A DNA stretch of 64,000 nucleotides from Metarhizobium sp017305935 (lineage in GTDB: Bacteria; Pseudomonadota; Alphaproteobacteria; Rhizobiales; Rhizobiaceae): positions 325,202-389,201 of the forward strand of contig NZ_JARRIR010000005.1 in NCBI RefSeq assembly GCF_029601685.1, written 5' to 3'. Positions within the stretch are counted from its first letter, which is position 1. Each line of letters begins with the position of its first letter. Below the pieces are notes generated by a model. The model was given only the letters and a program-made list of their open reading frames with translations, searched no databases and was not told the DNA's origin. Positions 7,446 through 18,084 of this stretch are shown here, piece after piece. The position numbers and the translations under genes were made by a program.

Positions 7446-7997
7446 ATGGCCAAGGATCGCAAGCTCGATGCCGAAGATCGCATCCTTTGGGGCAAGGTGG
7501 CTCGCAGCGTACGCGCCCTGCCGGGCCGGATGCAGGATCTGCTGGCAATCGAGGAAAGCCTGAAGCCGGCCGAGCCGGAACCGATCGCGGCCAAGGCGGA
7601 ACAGACGCAACCGCCGGCACCGCAGCCGCCGGTGCTGAAATCGAAGGACCATCGCCACCACCCGCTGGAACAGCCGACCAAGAAGAAGCTGGCCAAGGGC
7701 CGCCTTGCGCTCGAAGCGCGCATCGACCTGCATGGCATGGTGCAGAGCGAGGCGCATTTCCTGCTGCTCGATTTCCTGATCCGCGCCCATGGGCGGGGCC
7801 TGCGCCATGTGCTGGTCATCACCGGCAAGGGCAGTTCGATGGGCAGCGACGGGGCGTTGAAGCGCGTCGTGCCGATGTGGTTTTCCAAGCCGGAATTCCG
7901 CCACCTGATTTCCTCGCACGAGCCGGCGGCGCGCCAGCATGGCGGCGAGGGCGCGCTGTATGTGCGGCTGTCGCGCGTGCGGGGCGGCGGCGAATGA
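7446..7997 (+). CDS. Smr/MutS2-type endonuclease domain protein
   Basis: The 183-aa protein has a charged, proline-rich N-terminal half and a C-terminal Smr domain (about residues 92-180). The diagnostic motifs are DLHGM near residue 96 and VITGKGSS near residue 122. Smr domains nick DNA or RNA; in MutS2 the domain acts in ribosome rescue or recombination control, but stand-alone alphaproteobacterial forms have no assigned substrate. ATG 7446 begins MAKDRKLDAEDRILW, the usual start of rhizobial homologues. It overlaps the XRE gene by 4 bases and follows mltA by 4, so the Tim44-like gene, mltA, the Smr gene and the XRE gene look like one transcription unit. Confidence 0.9.
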   Translation: MAKDRKLDAEDRILWGKVARSVRALPGRMQDLLAIEESLKPAEPEPIAAKAEQTQPPAPQPPVLKSKDHRHHPLEQPTKKKLAKGRLALEARIDLHGMVQSEAHFLLLDFLIRAHGRGLRHVLVITGKGSSMGSDGALKRVVPMWFSKPEFRHLISSHEPAARQHGGEGALYVRLSRVRGGGE

Positions 7998-8359
7998 CGC
8001 CGTTCGGCGAAGCGGTGCGGGCGCTGCGGCAGCGCAAAGGCGTGTCGCAGAAGGAGATGGCGGCGGCCATCGGCGTTTCGCCGGCCTATCTCTCGGCGTT
8101 GGAGCATGGCCGGCGCGGCACGCCGACCTTCGACCTGCTGCAGAGGATCGCCGGCTATTTCAACATCATCTGGGACGAGGCCGAGGATCTGTTTGCGCTG
8201 GCCGGCTTTTCCGCGCCGCGCGTCAGCCTCGATACGTCAGGCCTGCCGGCCCAATACACGGCCTTCGCCAATCGTCTCGCGCGGATGATTCGCCAACTCG
8301 ATCCCGACGTGATAGAGGAAATGGACAGGCTTCTGACGAAAGCCGCCAATACGCCGTGA
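7994..8359 (+). CDS. XRE family helix-turn-helix regulator
   Basis: A 121-aa protein with an N-terminal Cro/CI-type HTH (about residues 6-62); the recognition region is QKEMAAAIGVSPAYLSALEHGRRG. The C-terminal half is a short helical segment without an obvious ligand domain. It ends the mltA-Smr run, overlapping the Smr gene by ATGA, and lies just upstream of gyrB. A near-perfect inverted repeat in the gyrB promoter (8388-8431) is a possible operator for it, but that link is only positional. Confidence 0.88.
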   Translation: MTPFGEAVRALRQRKGVSQKEMAAAIGVSPAYLSALEHGRRGTPTFDLLQRIAGYFNIIWDEAEDLFALAGFSAPRVSLDTSGLPAQYTAFANRLARMIRQLDPDVIEEMDRLLTKAANTP

Positions 8360-8387
8360 ATTCGGGCGTTAATCCCCGATTTTCTTG

Positions 8388-8436
8388 AAGGTTTCATGGC
8401 TCGAAATTTGGAAAAATGCCTGTGAAACCTTATATT
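8388..8436 (+). promoter_or_regulatory. Putative gyrB promoter overlapped by an inverted repeat
   Basis: TTGGAA (8408-8413), a 17-base spacer and TATATT (8431-8436) make a plausible sigma-70 promoter 72 bases before the gyrB start. A perfect 9-base inverted repeat, AAGGTTTCA (8388-8396) and TGAAACCTT (8423-8431), brackets the -35 and abuts the -10, as an operator would. The promoter call is by eye; no binding protein is known. Confidence 0.5.
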
Positions 8437-8508
8437 CATGGGCAAGACTGCGGCTGATTCGCCGCCGGGAAAACGCTGTCTTCTCTGACACATCTGGAAA
8501 GACTTTTC

Positions 8509-10944
<2,436 letters not shown>

Positions 10945-10965
10945 TCGAGCCCGGCGATTCACGGC

Positions 10966-11000
10966 AAAAAAGCCCGCTTCCTTGGGAGGCGGGCTTTTTT
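10966..11000 (+). terminator. Intrinsic terminator of gyrB
   Basis: Arms AAAAAAGCCCGC (10966-10977) and GCGGGCTTTTTT (10989-11000) pair perfectly around an 11-base loop and end in a six-T run. It sits 22 bases after the gyrB stop. The symmetric A-tract would also act on the opposite strand. Confidence 0.9.
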
Positions 11001-11019
11001 CATGGTTAGCCGAAAACCG

Positions 11020-11035
11020 GGTTTCACGTGAATCA
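11020..11035. other. parS-like site 2 (left member of a pair)
   Basis: GGTTTCACGTGAATCA matches 14 of 16 parS positions and keeps the invariant TTCACGTGAA core. It lies between the gyrB terminator and parS-like site 3, with 25 bases centre to centre to that site. Confidence 0.65.
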
Positions 11036-11044
11036 TGGTTAATG

Positions 11045-11060
11045 TGATTCACGTGAAACA
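11045..11060. other. parS-like site 3 (right member of a pair)
   Basis: TGATTCACGTGAAACA matches 15 of 16 parS positions and is identical to site 1 in aroE. It ends 9 bases before the nitroreductase stop codon, in non-coding DNA about 10.4 kb from the origin gap. Confidence 0.75.
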
Positions 11061-11069
11061 TCGCGGCCG

Positions 11070-11669
11070 TTAACCGGCAAACTTTCCTTCGAAAGCCAGT
11101 TCCGAAAGCGGCTTGCGCTGGCTCGGCATTTCGCGCGCCTTGAGATCGTCGGGCAGGGTGTCCCTGTCCGCGAGACGGCCGATGGCGACGGCGGCTTCGA
11201 CGCGGTAATCGTCGGCGGGAATGCCGAGTTCCGCCATCGCTCTGTTGCGGTCGAGGCCGCCCATGCCATGGGCGTGCAGGCCGAGCTTCATAGTCTGCAT
11301 CGCCAGCGCCATCCAGGCCGCCCCTGTATCGAAGGCATGGGTGTAGATGGCGCGGCGCTCGCCGGTGCTGGTCGAGAGCGAATGGGTGCGAGACACAAGG
11401 ATGATCAGTGCGCCGGCGTTCTGCGCCCAGCGCTGGTTGCCTTCGTCGAGCAGTTGCAGCAGTGCCGGCCATGCCTCCGTGCCGCGCCGGGCATAGATGA
11501 AACGCCAGGGCTGGCCGTTGCCGGCCGAGGGCGCCCAGCGGGCGGCGTCGAGGATGGTCAGCAGCGTTTCGTCGGAAATCGCTTCGCCGGTGAAGGCGCG
11601 CGGCGACCAGCGGTCGAGAAACAGCGGATCGATCGGCAGATCGGTGTGGCGGTGGTTGCTGTTGGTCAT
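11070..11669 (-). CDS. Nitroreductase family flavoprotein
   Basis: A 199-aa FMN-dependent nitroreductase-like oxidoreductase, probably NAD(P)H-using and cytosolic. The family signature is visible: FLDRWSPRAFTGEAI near residues 18-32, the flavin-contact block ILDAARWAPSAGNGQPWRF around 39-57, and GLHAHGMGGLD further on. ATG 11669 starts directly before this block; longer upstream frames run into the repeat at 11688. The true substrate (nitroaromatic, quinone or other) cannot be read from sequence. It is convergent with gyrB, across the parS pair. Confidence 0.88.
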   Translation of the reverse strand: MTNSNHRHTDLPIDPLFLDRWSPRAFTGEAISDETLLTILDAARWAPSAGNGQPWRFIYARRGTEAWPALLQLLDEGNQRWAQNAGALIILVSRTHSLSTSTGERRAIYTHAFDTGAAWMALAMQTMKLGLHAHGMGGLDRNRAMAELGIPADDYRVEAAVAIGRLADRDTLPDDLKAREMPSQRKPLSELAFEGKFAG

Positions 11670-11687
11670 GGGACGGCCCTGTTTGTT

Positions 11688-11757
11688 GGAGCATTTCCAG
11701 GAAAGGTGGAAACCGGTTTTCCGTTCGGAAATGCGATGAAACAATTGAGAGGAGCGG
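11688..11757. repeat. Rhizobial intergenic palindromic repeat (RIME-like), copy A
   Basis: This 70-base intergenic unit runs GGAGCATTTCCAGG, AAACCGGTTTTCC, CGGAAATGCGAT and GAGGAGCG in order. The same ordered words recur at 46401-46503. Internal inverted complementarity (GCATTTCC with GGAAATGC) makes it a folded element like the rhizobial RIME family. It lies in the divergent promoter gap of the nitroreductase and glutathione transferase genes. Confidence 0.7.
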
Positions 11758-11889
11758 ACCATAATCGCTCGGGCGAAGACTGTGAAACGGTTTGTCGTGT
11801 CCGTTTGACACTGTGTCCAGAGATTGGGGTCTGCCGTCGCGCGCGCGAATGGATAGGATGGCCGCCATCGATGAATGACGGAGCACATC

Positions 11890-12843
11890 ATGCTGGTGAA
11901 TGGAAAATGGTCGGCGGACTGGCATCCGGTGCAGGCCAAGGATGAGAAGGGCGGCTTCGTCCGCCAGGTCTCCGGCTTTCGCAACTGGGTGACCCCGGAT
12001 GGGTCTGCCGGCCCGACGGGCGAGGGCGGCTTCAAGGCCGAGACCGGGCGCTATCATCTCTATGTGGCCCTGATCTGCCCTTGGGCCTCGCGCACCCTGA
12101 TCGGCCGCGCCCTCAAGGGGCTGAAGGACGTGCTGAGTGTTTCCATCGTCGAGCCGGTGCTGACCAGGGAAGGCTGGGCCTTCGGCGATTTTCCGGGCGC
12201 CACCCGCGACGAGGTCAACGGCGCCACCTATATGCACGAGATCTACACGAAGGCCGATCCGCTCTATACCGGCCGCGCCACCGTGCCGGCGCTATGGGAC
12301 AAGACGCGGCAGACCATCGTCAACAATGAATCCGCCGATATCCTGCGCATGATGAATGACGGTTTCGGCAGCCTCGCAACGGCAAGGATCGACCTCTATC
12401 CGGCAGGGCAGCGCGAGGCGATCGATGCCTTCAACGCTCGTATCTATCCGGCGCTGAACAATGGCGTCTACCGCGCCGGCTTCGCCACCACGCAAGTCGC
12501 CTATGAAGAAGCCTTTGCCGATGTCTTCACCTGCCTCGACGATGTGGACGCCGCGCTGGACGGGAAAAAGTTCCTGTTCGCCGATCATCCGACCGAGGCC
12601 GATATCCGGCTGTTCGTGACGCTGATCCGCTTCGACGCCGCCTATTACGGCCTGTTCAAATGCAACCTGCGCCGGGTCGCCGATTATCGCAACTTGCGGC
12701 CTTTCCTGCGGCGGATGCTGGACTGGCCGGGCATCGCCCCGACCGTCGACATCGACCACATCAAGCGCGGCTATTATTCCATCGCGGCGCTCAATCCCAA
12801 TGGCATCGTGCCGGTCGGACCGAAACTGGAGGAAATTCTGTAG
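11890..12843 (+). CDS. Glutathione S-transferase, Xi class (glutathionyl-hydroquinone reductase-like)
   Basis: The 317-aa protein resembles YqjG/ECM4-type enzymes that reduce glutathionyl-hydroquinones. The active-site cysteine C63 sits in ICPWASRTL, as in Xi-class GSTs, within an N-terminal thioredoxin fold; the helical C-terminal domain (about residues 165-300) contains the conserved FLFADHPTEADIRLFVTLIRFD block. I prefer ATG 11890, preceded by GGAG at a 6-base spacing, over the in-frame ATG at 11875. It diverges from the nitroreductase, and both may serve quinone or electrophile detoxification, but co-regulation is inference. Confidence 0.88.
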   Translation: MLVNGKWSADWHPVQAKDEKGGFVRQVSGFRNWVTPDGSAGPTGEGGFKAETGRYHLYVALICPWASRTLIGRALKGLKDVLSVSIVEPVLTREGWAFGDFPGATRDEVNGATYMHEIYTKADPLYTGRATVPALWDKTRQTIVNNESADILRMMNDGFGSLATARIDLYPAGQREAIDAFNARIYPALNNGVYRAGFATTQVAYEEAFADVFTCLDDVDAALDGKKFLFADHPTEADIRLFVTLIRFDAAYYGLFKCNLRRVADYRNLRPFLRRMLDWPGIAPTVDIDHIKRGYYSIAALNPNGIVPVGPKLEEIL

Positions 12844-12934
12844 CGCATGGCCCGACCAGGCAAAAAGCGGAGCTAGCCCCGCTCATGCTTCATGCATTAC
12901 CCTTCCCCCTCTGAAATGAGGAGGAGCATGAACC

Positions 12935-14344
12935 ATGGACGAGGAGCAATTCCGCCACTGGTCGAAACAGGCCGCGGAGTGGGGTGTCGACTATCGCAAC
13001 GGCCTGCGCGACAAGCCGGTGCGCGCCCAGACGGCGCCCGGCGAAATCGCGGCGCAGATCGCCGCCACGCCGCCGGAAACCGGTGAAGCAATGGAGACGG
13101 TGTTTGCCGATTTCGAGAAGATCGTCGTGCCGGGCATGACCCATTGGCAGCATCCGCGTTTCTTCGCCTATTTCCCGGCCAATGCCGCGCCGGCCTCGGT
13201 GGTCGCCGAATATCTGGTCAGCGCCATGGCGGCGCAATGCATGTTGTGGCAGACCTCGCCGGCCGCGACGGAACTGGAAACCCGCATGGTCGACTGGTTG
13301 CGCCAGGCGCTCGGCCTGCCCGAAAACTTTTCCGGCGTCATCCAGGATTCGGCCTCGACCGCGACGCTCGCCGCCGTGCTGGTGATGCGTGAAAAGGCGC
13401 TGGCCTGGCGGGGCAATGCAGAGGGCCTGTCCGGTCAGGCAAAGCTGCGCATCTATGCCTCGGACCAAGTGCATACGTCCATCGACCGCGCCATCTGGAT
13501 CGCCGGCATCGGCGAGGCCAATCTGGTGCGCATCCCGACATCAGGCCCGGAGAGGGCGATGGATATCGCCGCCCTGGAAACCGCAATCGCGAAGGACCGT
13601 GCGGCGGGCCTGTTGCCCGCCGGCATTATCGCCTGCGTCGGCGGCACGTCCACGGGTGCCTGCGACGACATCGCCGCCACCGTGGCTGTGGCGCGAAAGG
13701 AAAATCTCTACCTGCATGTCGACGCCGCCTGGGCCGGCTCGGCGATGATCTGCCCGGAATTCCGCGCTTTATGGGCCGGCGTCGAGGGCGCCGATTCCAT
13801 CGTCTTCAATCCGCACAAATGGCTGGGCGCACAGTTCGACTGCTCCGTGCAGTTCATCCGCGATCCCGAAGCTTTGGTGCGCACGCTCGCCATCCGCCCC
13901 GAATATCTGAAGACGCAGGGGCGTGACGGCATCGTCAATTATTCGGAATGGAGCGTGCCCTTGGGGCGCCGCTTCCGGGCGCTGAAATTGTGGTTCCTGC
14001 TGCGCTGCCATGGGTTGGAGGATCTGCGCCGCCGCATCCGCAACCATGTCGACTGGGCGCGCCTCGTCTGCGAGCGGCTGCGGACGGAGCAGGATTTCGA
14101 GATCGTCACCGAGCCCTTTCTGTCGCTGTTCTCGTTCCGCCACCGCAGCGCCGCCGAGCCCGACGCACACAATCTGGCGCTCCTGAAGCGGATCAACGAT
14201 GACGGCCGTATCTATCTGACGCAGACCCGCGTCGATGGGGCGGTCGCCATCCGCTTCCAGGCCGGTCAGTTCGACATGGAAAAGGAGGATGCCGAAGCGG
14301 CGATCCGGGTCATTTTGGAGCTTGCCCGGAGCAATAGATCTTGA
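12935..14344 (+). CDS. PLP-dependent group II decarboxylase (aromatic-L-amino-acid decarboxylase type)
   Basis: A 469-aa fold-type I PLP enzyme. The pyridoxal lysine is K295 in FNPHKWLG, preceded by the HVDAAWAGSA motif whose aspartate contacts the cofactor pyridine. The N-terminus HWQHPRFFAYFPAN is typical of tryptophan/tyrosine/phenylalanine decarboxylases (Ddc/TDC). The likely reaction is conversion of an aromatic amino acid to its amine; which one cannot be decided by eye. It has its own ribosome-binding GAGGAG and stands alone between the glutathione transferase and phaZ genes. The length and motifs are complete. Confidence 0.9.
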   Translation: MDEEQFRHWSKQAAEWGVDYRNGLRDKPVRAQTAPGEIAAQIAATPPETGEAMETVFADFEKIVVPGMTHWQHPRFFAYFPANAAPASVVAEYLVSAMAAQCMLWQTSPAATELETRMVDWLRQALGLPENFSGVIQDSASTATLAAVLVMREKALAWRGNAEGLSGQAKLRIYASDQVHTSIDRAIWIAGIGEANLVRIPTSGPERAMDIAALETAIAKDRAAGLLPAGIIACVGGTSTGACDDIAATVAVARKENLYLHVDAAWAGSAMICPEFRALWAGVEGADSIVFNPHKWLGAQFDCSVQFIRDPEALVRTLAIRPEYLKTQGRDGIVNYSEWSVPLGRRFRALKLWFLLRCHGLEDLRRRIRNHVDWARLVCERLRTEQDFEIVTEPFLSLFSFRHRSAAEPDAHNLALLKRINDDGRIYLTQTRVDGAVAIRFQAGQFDMEKEDAEAAIRVILELARSNRS

Positions 14345-14592
14345 AAGAGGGTCGGTATTCGATGCAATGCAACAAATGGACAGGGAACGTTAACGCGTTA
14401 AGTCCATTATAACAATCGACGGAGAGGCGGGCCAATCAGCCGCCTCCGGGCAACTGCCACGCGTCAATTCTGTTGCTCTGCGGCAGAAACGGTGCTTATC
14501 CTTCCTCATTTCGCAGTGCAGCGAGACGGAAGGAAGCGCCGGATTGGGAGCGGCTTTCCCGACAGTCTGTCTCAAGAGAGGTAGCGTGTCCG

Positions 14593-15873
14593 ATGTTTTA
14601 TCAGTTTTATGAAATGAATCATGCGGCAATGGCGCCGTTCCGGATGTTGGCGGAATTGTCGCTTCTGGCCTATCGCAATCCGCTCAATCCCTTGTCGCAT
14701 ACGGTCATCGGCCGGTCCGTCGCCGCCGGTCTCGAAGTGTTCGAGCGCTCGACGCGCCGCTATGGCAAGCCGGCCTTCAACCTGCCGCAGACGGTAGTCA
14801 ACGGCCAGAGCGTGCCGGTGGTGGAAAAGATCGTCTGGTCGAAGCCGTTCTGCAATCTCCTGCATTTCCAGCGCATCCTGCCGCCCGGCCATGCGCCCGA
14901 CCCGAAAATCCTGATCGTCGCGCCGATGTCCGGCCATTATGCCACGTTGCTGCGCGGCACGGTCGAGGCGCTGCTGCCGAACGCCGACGTCTACATCACC
15001 GACTGGATCGATGCCCGCATGGTGCCGGTGTCGGAAGGAAGCTTCGATTTCAACGATTATGTCGATTACGTCATCGAGATGATCCATCACCTCGGCGAGC
15101 GCACCAACGTGATTGCCGTCTGTCAGCCGTCCGTGCCGGTGCTGGCCGCGGTGGCGCTGATGGAAGCCGATAACGATCCGCTGGCGCCTGCCTCGATGAC
15201 GCTGATGGGCGGCCCGATCGATACCCGCATCAACCCCACCGCCGTCAACGAACTCGCCAAGAGCAAGTCGCTCGACTGGTTCCGCGACAATGTCGTCATG
15301 CCGGTGCCGTGGCCGCAGCCGGGCTTCATGCGTCAGGTCTATCCCGGCTTCCTGCAACTCTCCGGCTTCATGTCGATGAACCTCGACCGCCACATGATCG
15401 CCCAGAAGGATTTCTTCTGGCATCTTGTCAAGAACGACGGCGAGCCGGCGGAAAAGCACCGCGATTTCTACGACGAATATCTGGCGGTCATGGATTTGAC
15501 GGCGGAATTCTACCTGCAGACCGTCGATCTCGTCTTCATGCGCCATGCGCTGCCCAAGGGCGAGATGATGCATCGCGGCAAGCGGGTCGATACTTCGGCC
15601 ATCCGCCGCGTGGCGTTGCTGACGGTGGAAGGCGAGAACGACGATATCTCCGGCGTCGGCCAGACCCATGCGGCCCAGACGATCTGCACCAATATTCCCG
15701 AGGCCATGCGCATGCATTACATGCAGCCGGATGTCGGGCATTATGGTGTATTCAACGGTTCGCGCTTCCGCCGTGAGATCGCCCCGCGCATTGTCGCCTT
15801 CGCCCGGGAGCATTCGAAGACCGAAGCCAAGACCGGCATTCAGCAGGTCATCCAGGGCGGCAAGTCTGCCTGA
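14593..15873 (+). CDS. phaZ: Intracellular poly(3-hydroxybutyrate) depolymerase
   Basis: PhaZ mobilises carbon stored in PHB granules. The 426-aa protein matches the short-chain intracellular depolymerases of Ralstonia type: MFYQFYEMNHAAMAPFR at the N-terminus, the nucleophilic cysteine C177 in VCQPSVPVLA instead of a serine lipase box, then GENDDISGVGQT and DVGHYGVFNG carrying the likely aspartate and histidine of the triad. ATG 14593 is chosen because the conserved N-terminus begins there. About 250 bases of non-coding DNA lie upstream, in which I see no recognisable element. It is monocistronic by spacing. Confidence 0.92.
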   Translation: MFYQFYEMNHAAMAPFRMLAELSLLAYRNPLNPLSHTVIGRSVAAGLEVFERSTRRYGKPAFNLPQTVVNGQSVPVVEKIVWSKPFCNLLHFQRILPPGHAPDPKILIVAPMSGHYATLLRGTVEALLPNADVYITDWIDARMVPVSEGSFDFNDYVDYVIEMIHHLGERTNVIAVCQPSVPVLAAVALMEADNDPLAPASMTLMGGPIDTRINPTAVNELAKSKSLDWFRDNVVMPVPWPQPGFMRQVYPGFLQLSGFMSMNLDRHMIAQKDFFWHLVKNDGEPAEKHRDFYDEYLAVMDLTAEFYLQTVDLVFMRHALPKGEMMHRGKRVDTSAIRRVALLTVEGENDDISGVGQTHAAQTICTNIPEAMRMHYMQPDVGHYGVFNGSRFRREIAPRIVAFAREHSKTEAKTGIQQVIQGGKSA

Positions 15874-16035
15874 CGCCGGGCCGGATTGCCGCCTCGCAGA
15901 GCCGTGAAGGCGCTGCCTGTCAAGGTCTGTTTTTCCAATTTCGGTACGCCTGCCGCTTGAAGCGGCGGGCCGGCGTAACCACATGGCGATCAGGGGCAGG
16001 CATCCGGCCAGCCTCGGCAGAAAGGGTTACGAACG

Positions 16036-16479
16036 ATGAATCAGTCAGCATTGCTCCGTCCCGACTGGACCCCGGCGACGGTTGCCCTCATGGTTCTGGG
16101 CTTCGTGGTGTTCTGGCCGCTCGGCCTTGCCATGCTCGCCTATATCCTGTTCGGCGAACGCTTCAGGGGTTTCAAGCGCGACGTCAACCAGGCGACCGAC
16201 GGCTTCTTTGCCGGCTGCCGCCGCGGCCGCCATCGTCGCGGCTGGGAACGCGACACCGGTAACGTCGCCTTTGACGACTGGCGCAAGGCCGAACTCGACC
16301 GTCTGGAAGAGGAGCGCCGCAAGCTCGACGAAATGCGCGCCGATTTCGACAGCTACATGCGCGAATTGCGCCGCGCCAAGGACCAGGAAGAATTCGACCG
16401 CTTCATGCGCGAGCGCCGCAGCAAGCCGCCGGCGACCGGTGACGACAAGGGCCCGGGCGCTCCTTATGAAATGGCATGA
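16036..16479 (+). CDS. DUF2852 domain protein (single-pass membrane, coiled coil)
   Basis: A 147-aa protein of unknown function found across Rhizobiales. A transmembrane helix spans about residues 16-41 (VALMVLGFVVFWPLGLAMLAYILF). A basic patch follows, and then a long charged coiled coil (about residues 80-128, rich in E, R and K). The ATG 16036 directly precedes the helix. It is followed by a strong terminator, so it is probably monocistronic. No functional inference is justified beyond membrane attachment. Confidence 0.85.
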   Translation: MNQSALLRPDWTPATVALMVLGFVVFWPLGLAMLAYILFGERFRGFKRDVNQATDGFFAGCRRGRHRRGWERDTGNVAFDDWRKAELDRLEEERRKLDEMRADFDSYMRELRRAKDQEEFDRFMRERRSKPPATGDDKGPGAPYEMA

Positions 16480-16504
16480 ACCGGCCAGCCTCATGAATCC
16501 TGAC

Positions 16505-16536
16505 ACCGGCATCCGCGAGGATGCCGGTTTTCGTTT
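16505..16536 (+). terminator. Intrinsic terminator after the DUF2852 gene
   Basis: ACCGGCATCC (16505-16514) pairs perfectly with GGATGCCGGT (16519-16528) around a GCGA tetraloop, followed by TTTTCGTTT. It lies 26 bases downstream of the DUF2852 stop. Confidence 0.88.
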
Positions 16537-16580
16537 GCCGTCGATTCCCATTCGGCCGCGCATCGGCTAAAACACGGCTC

Positions 16581-17342
16581 ATGTTCGCGCTTCTGAAAAA
16601 GACCCGGAAAAGCCCAAAGCCACTGCCGCCGCCGCTCGAGCGGATGCTCGATGTCGCCGGACGCGCCATGCCGCTGACCATCCGCCAGAACCGCCGCGCC
16701 ACCCGTATCACCCTGCGCATCGAGCCGGGTGGACGGGCGCTGAAGATGACCATTCCTTCCGGGCTCGCGCAGCGCGAGGTCGATGCCTTCCTCGACCGTC
16801 ACCAGGGCTGGCTGATGACCAAGCTCGCCCGCTTTCCGCAAAATGCCGGCCTGAAGCCCGGTGCTACCATTCCCCTGCGCGGCATCAGGCATCGCATCGT
16901 CCACACCGGAAAGCTGCGCGGCTTGACCGAGGCGCTGGTGCTGGAGGGTGAACCTGTCATCCGCGTTTCCGGCATGGAGGAACATCTTGGCCGCCGCCTC
17001 GCCGATTTCCTCAAGAAGGAGGCGCGCGGCGATCTGGAAGCGCTGGTCAGGCGCCATGCCGGCGCGATCCGCAAGCCCTATGCCTCGATCGCGATGAAGG
17101 ATACCCGCAGCCGCTGGGGCTCCTGTTCCTATGAGGGCAATCTGAGCTTCTCCTGGCGCATCGTCATGGCGCCGCCGCTGGTCATCGATTATCTCGCCGC
17201 CCATGAGGTGGCGCATCTGAAAGAGATGAATCACGGGCCGGACTTCTGGGCGCTGTGCCGGAAACTCTGCCCGCAGATGGACGAGGCCAAGGGCTGGCTG
17301 AAACGCCATGGCTCGATGCTGCATGCCATCGATTTCGACTGA
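16581..17342 (+). CDS. YgjP-like zinc metallopeptidase domain protein
   Basis: A 253-aa protein of the YgjP/DUF45 family (often labelled M48). The zinc motif is H208-E-x-x-H212 in AAHEVAHLKEMNHG; the third ligand is probably the histidine of NHG. Upstream, DTRSRWGSCSYEGNLSFSW is the invariant core of this family. The N-terminal half contains repeated basic strands of the family fold. The ATG 16581 is chosen because the longer frame overlaps the terminator at 16505. The family's substrate is not known. It precedes trpF by 67 bases and could share its transcript. Confidence 0.85.
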   Translation: MFALLKKTRKSPKPLPPPLERMLDVAGRAMPLTIRQNRRATRITLRIEPGGRALKMTIPSGLAQREVDAFLDRHQGWLMTKLARFPQNAGLKPGATIPLRGIRHRIVHTGKLRGLTEALVLEGEPVIRVSGMEEHLGRRLADFLKKEARGDLEALVRRHAGAIRKPYASIAMKDTRSRWGSCSYEGNLSFSWRIVMAPPLVIDYLAAHEVAHLKEMNHGPDFWALCRKLCPQMDEAKGWLKRHGSMLHAIDFD

Positions 17343-17409
17343 CGCGCGCCCCACCGCGGGTGGCGATTTATCTCGACTCCGCACTGTTTTTCTGTCACTT
17401 GGGCAGGCC

Positions 17410-18084
17410 ATGAAGCCCGATATCAAGATTTGCGGACTGAAGACGCCGGAAGCGGTGGAACGCGCGGTGGCGCGCGGCGCCAGCCATATCGGTTTCATCT
17501 TCTTCGCCAAAAGCCCGCGCAACATCGAGCCCGATCTGGCCGGCCAGCTTGCCGATGCCGTGCGCGGTCGGGCAAAAATCGTCGCCGTCACCGTCGATGC
17601 CGATCCCGATGATCTCGACGAGATCGTCGCCCTGCTACGCCCCGATATCCTGCAACTGCATGGCAAGGAAAGCCCCGAACGGGTGCTGGAAGTCCGCGCC
17701 ATGTACGGCCTGCCGGTGATGAAGGCATTTTCCGTGCGCGAAGCTGCTGATCTCGAACGCATCGATCCCTATATCGGGATTGTCGAGCGTTTCCTGTTCG
17801 ACGCCAAGCCGCCTGTCGGTTCCGAGCTTCCGGGCGGCAATGGTGTGTCCTTCGACTGGCGGCTGATGCAATCGCTTGACGCAAGCGTGGATTACATGCT
17901 TTCCGGGGGATTGAACAAGGACAATGTCGACGAGGCGCTGCGGGTGACGCGCGCCCCCGGCCTCGATGTGTCCTCGGGGGTCGAAAGCGCGCCGGGTGTC
18001 AAGGATCTGGCGATGATCGACGCCTTTTTCGATGCTGTTAGAGAGGCGACTGGCGCTAGCGCGGTTGCAGGGAGCAAGAAGTGA
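17410..18084 (+). CDS. trpF: Phosphoribosylanthranilate isomerase
   Basis: TrpF converts N-(5-phosphoribosyl)anthranilate to CdRP, the third step of tryptophan synthesis, on a TIM barrel. The 224-aa protein begins MKPDIKICGLKTPEAV, with the catalytic cysteine in KICG (C9); the general-acid aspartate lies in the FDAKPP block, and the phosphate-binding glycines in MLSGGLNKDNV and DVSSGVES. It overlaps trpB (trpB GTG 18081 lies within its stop region). The other trp genes (trpE, trpD, trpC) are not here, as usual for rhizobia where trp genes are split. Confidence 0.95.
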   Translation: MKPDIKICGLKTPEAVERAVARGASHIGFIFFAKSPRNIEPDLAGQLADAVRGRAKIVAVTVDADPDDLDEIVALLRPDILQLHGKESPERVLEVRAMYGLPVMKAFSVREAADLERIDPYIGIVERFLFDAKPPVGSELPGGNGVSFDWRLMQSLDASVDYMLSGGLNKDNVDEALRVTRAPGLDVSSGVESAPGVKDLAMIDAFFDAVREATGASAVAGSKK

